DNA from: Baffinella frigidus
Taxonomy: Eukaryota; Cryptophyceae; Cryptomonadales; Baffinellaceae
DNA: 14,591 bases
Direction of reading: 5' to 3'
NCBI GenBank assembly: GCA_026770585.1
Contig: MU646731.1
Coordinates: forward strand, 295,246-309,836
The notes below the pieces were generated by a model. The model was not told where the DNA came from, did not search any database, and saw only the letters and a program-made list of their open reading frames with translations. The position numbers and the translations under genes were made by a program. How positions within the stretch are numbered: the stretch's first letter is position 1; every line of letters starts with the position of its first letter. Shown here piece by piece: positions 14,069-14,591 of the stretch.

Positions 14069-14114
14069 CTGCAAGGTTCAAGGGCTGGGGAGGAGACGAC
14101 GCTGCGCTGATTTC

Positions 14115-14270
14115 ATCCCGCCAGGCATTTAATTTAAATGGTTCAGAGGTCCCCTCCTGCACGAAAATCACTACACGTTTGGAGCTTTTAGTCACGTCCA
14201 GTCACGTCCGTGTAGTAATTTTCGTGCAGGCGGGGACCTCCGAACCATTTAATCAAATGCCTGGCGGGAT
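14115..14270. mobile_element. Long-hairpin element H (156 bp)
   Basis: Arms of roughly 65 to 70 bp: ATCCCGCCAGGCATTT at the left against AAATGCCTGGCGGGAT at the right, continuing through GGTTC.GAGGTCCCC and CCTGCACGAAAAT.ACTACACG. Nearly the whole element folds back on itself. Between the telomere and exon 1. Confidence 0.9.
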
Positions 14271-14334
14271 TAGATTCCTGACTAGAAGACAACGAGGGTC
14301 GAATCGCGGCTGGTGCGCTAGCTGCAGATGAAAA

Positions 14335-14591
14335 GGTTTAGGGTTCGGGGTTTAGGGTTTAGGGTTTAGGGTTTAGGGTTTAGGGTTTAGGGTTAGGGTT
14401 TAGGGTTTAGGGTTTAGGGTGCGGGGTTTAGGGTGTGGGGTTTAGGGTTCGGGGTTTAGGGTTTAGGGTTTAGGGTTTAGGGTTTAGGGTTTAGGGTTAG
14501 GGTTTAGGGTTTAGGGTTTAGGGTTTAGGGTTTAGGGTTTAGGGTTTAGGGTTTAGGGTTTAGGGTTTAGGGTTTAGGGTTTAGGGTTTAG
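14335..14591. repeat. Telomere, (TTTAGGG)n
   Basis: Proximal half has variants (TTCGGGG, TGCGGGG, TGTGGGG, TTAGGG); the distal half is almost pure TTTAGGG to the window edge. G-rich strand 5'->3' outward, as expected at a right chromosome end. Confidence 0.95.

Noticed and set aside
14335-14591. Land-plant origin from TTTAGGG alone
   Set aside because: The same repeat is used by dinoflagellates and chromerids; GC/GA donors and element-derived introns fit dinoflagellate-type genomes better.

Overview
This window looks like the end of a eukaryotic nuclear chromosome. The right edge (about 14335 to 14591) is a (TTTAGGG)n tract with the G-rich strand running 5'->3' toward the edge, as at a true telomere. 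TTTAGGG is shared by plants, chromerids and dinoflagellates. The splicing found here (GC and even GA donors, acceptors almost always AG|G, introns made of inverted-repeat elements) points to a dinoflagellate-type alveolate. Introner-rich Syndiniales such as Amoebophrya would be my first guess; this is inference, not proof.

Nearly the whole window appears to be ONE gene on the minus strand, cut into about 20 small exons (31 to 161 nt) by about 12 kb of repeat-filled introns, so no long ORF reveals it. Read from the telomere inward, the exons lie at 14068-13922, 13497-13391, 12841-12803, 12235-12188, 11300-11140, 10170-10082, 8966-8826, 7801-7709, 6666-6532, 6182-6147, 5342-5297, 4787-4710, 4141-4065, 3747-3693, 2647-2592, 2108-2078, 1911-1836, 1680-1566, 972-907 and 243-190. 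All junction phases agree and the exons sum to 1650 nt (550 codons). The product is an SF2 DECH-box helicase of the Dicer/RIG-I-like type. Its Q-like motif, Walker A (APTGTGKT), motif Ia (RTIPLMEQQ), DECHH and motif III (GLTAS) occur in the right order on consecutive exons. About 300 N-terminal residues are unrecognised. The second RecA domain must lie beyond the left edge, and no start codon was found on the telomere side.

The introns hold: (i) degenerate 7-nt telomere-like arrays (TGTAGGG, TGCAGGG, TTGAGGG, TTTCTGG and TTTAGGG variants), one of which makes up a complete 155-nt GA-AG intron; (ii) several families of short terminal-inverted-repeat elements (called A to Q here), one of which coincides almost exactly with a 166-nt intron and another of which supplies a splice acceptor from its own terminus; (iii) three copies of an approximately 135-bp SINE-like element, each flanked by a different 10 to 13 bp direct repeat; (iv) GA/TC microsatellites next to splice sites; (v) inverted or direct duplications of exon/intron boundary pieces, including possible decoy or alternative exons.

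No rRNA, tRNA, CRISPR array or plus-strand gene could be supported. Everything rests on reading the sequence alone: exon borders are predictions, and family names are from motif recognition, not a database search.
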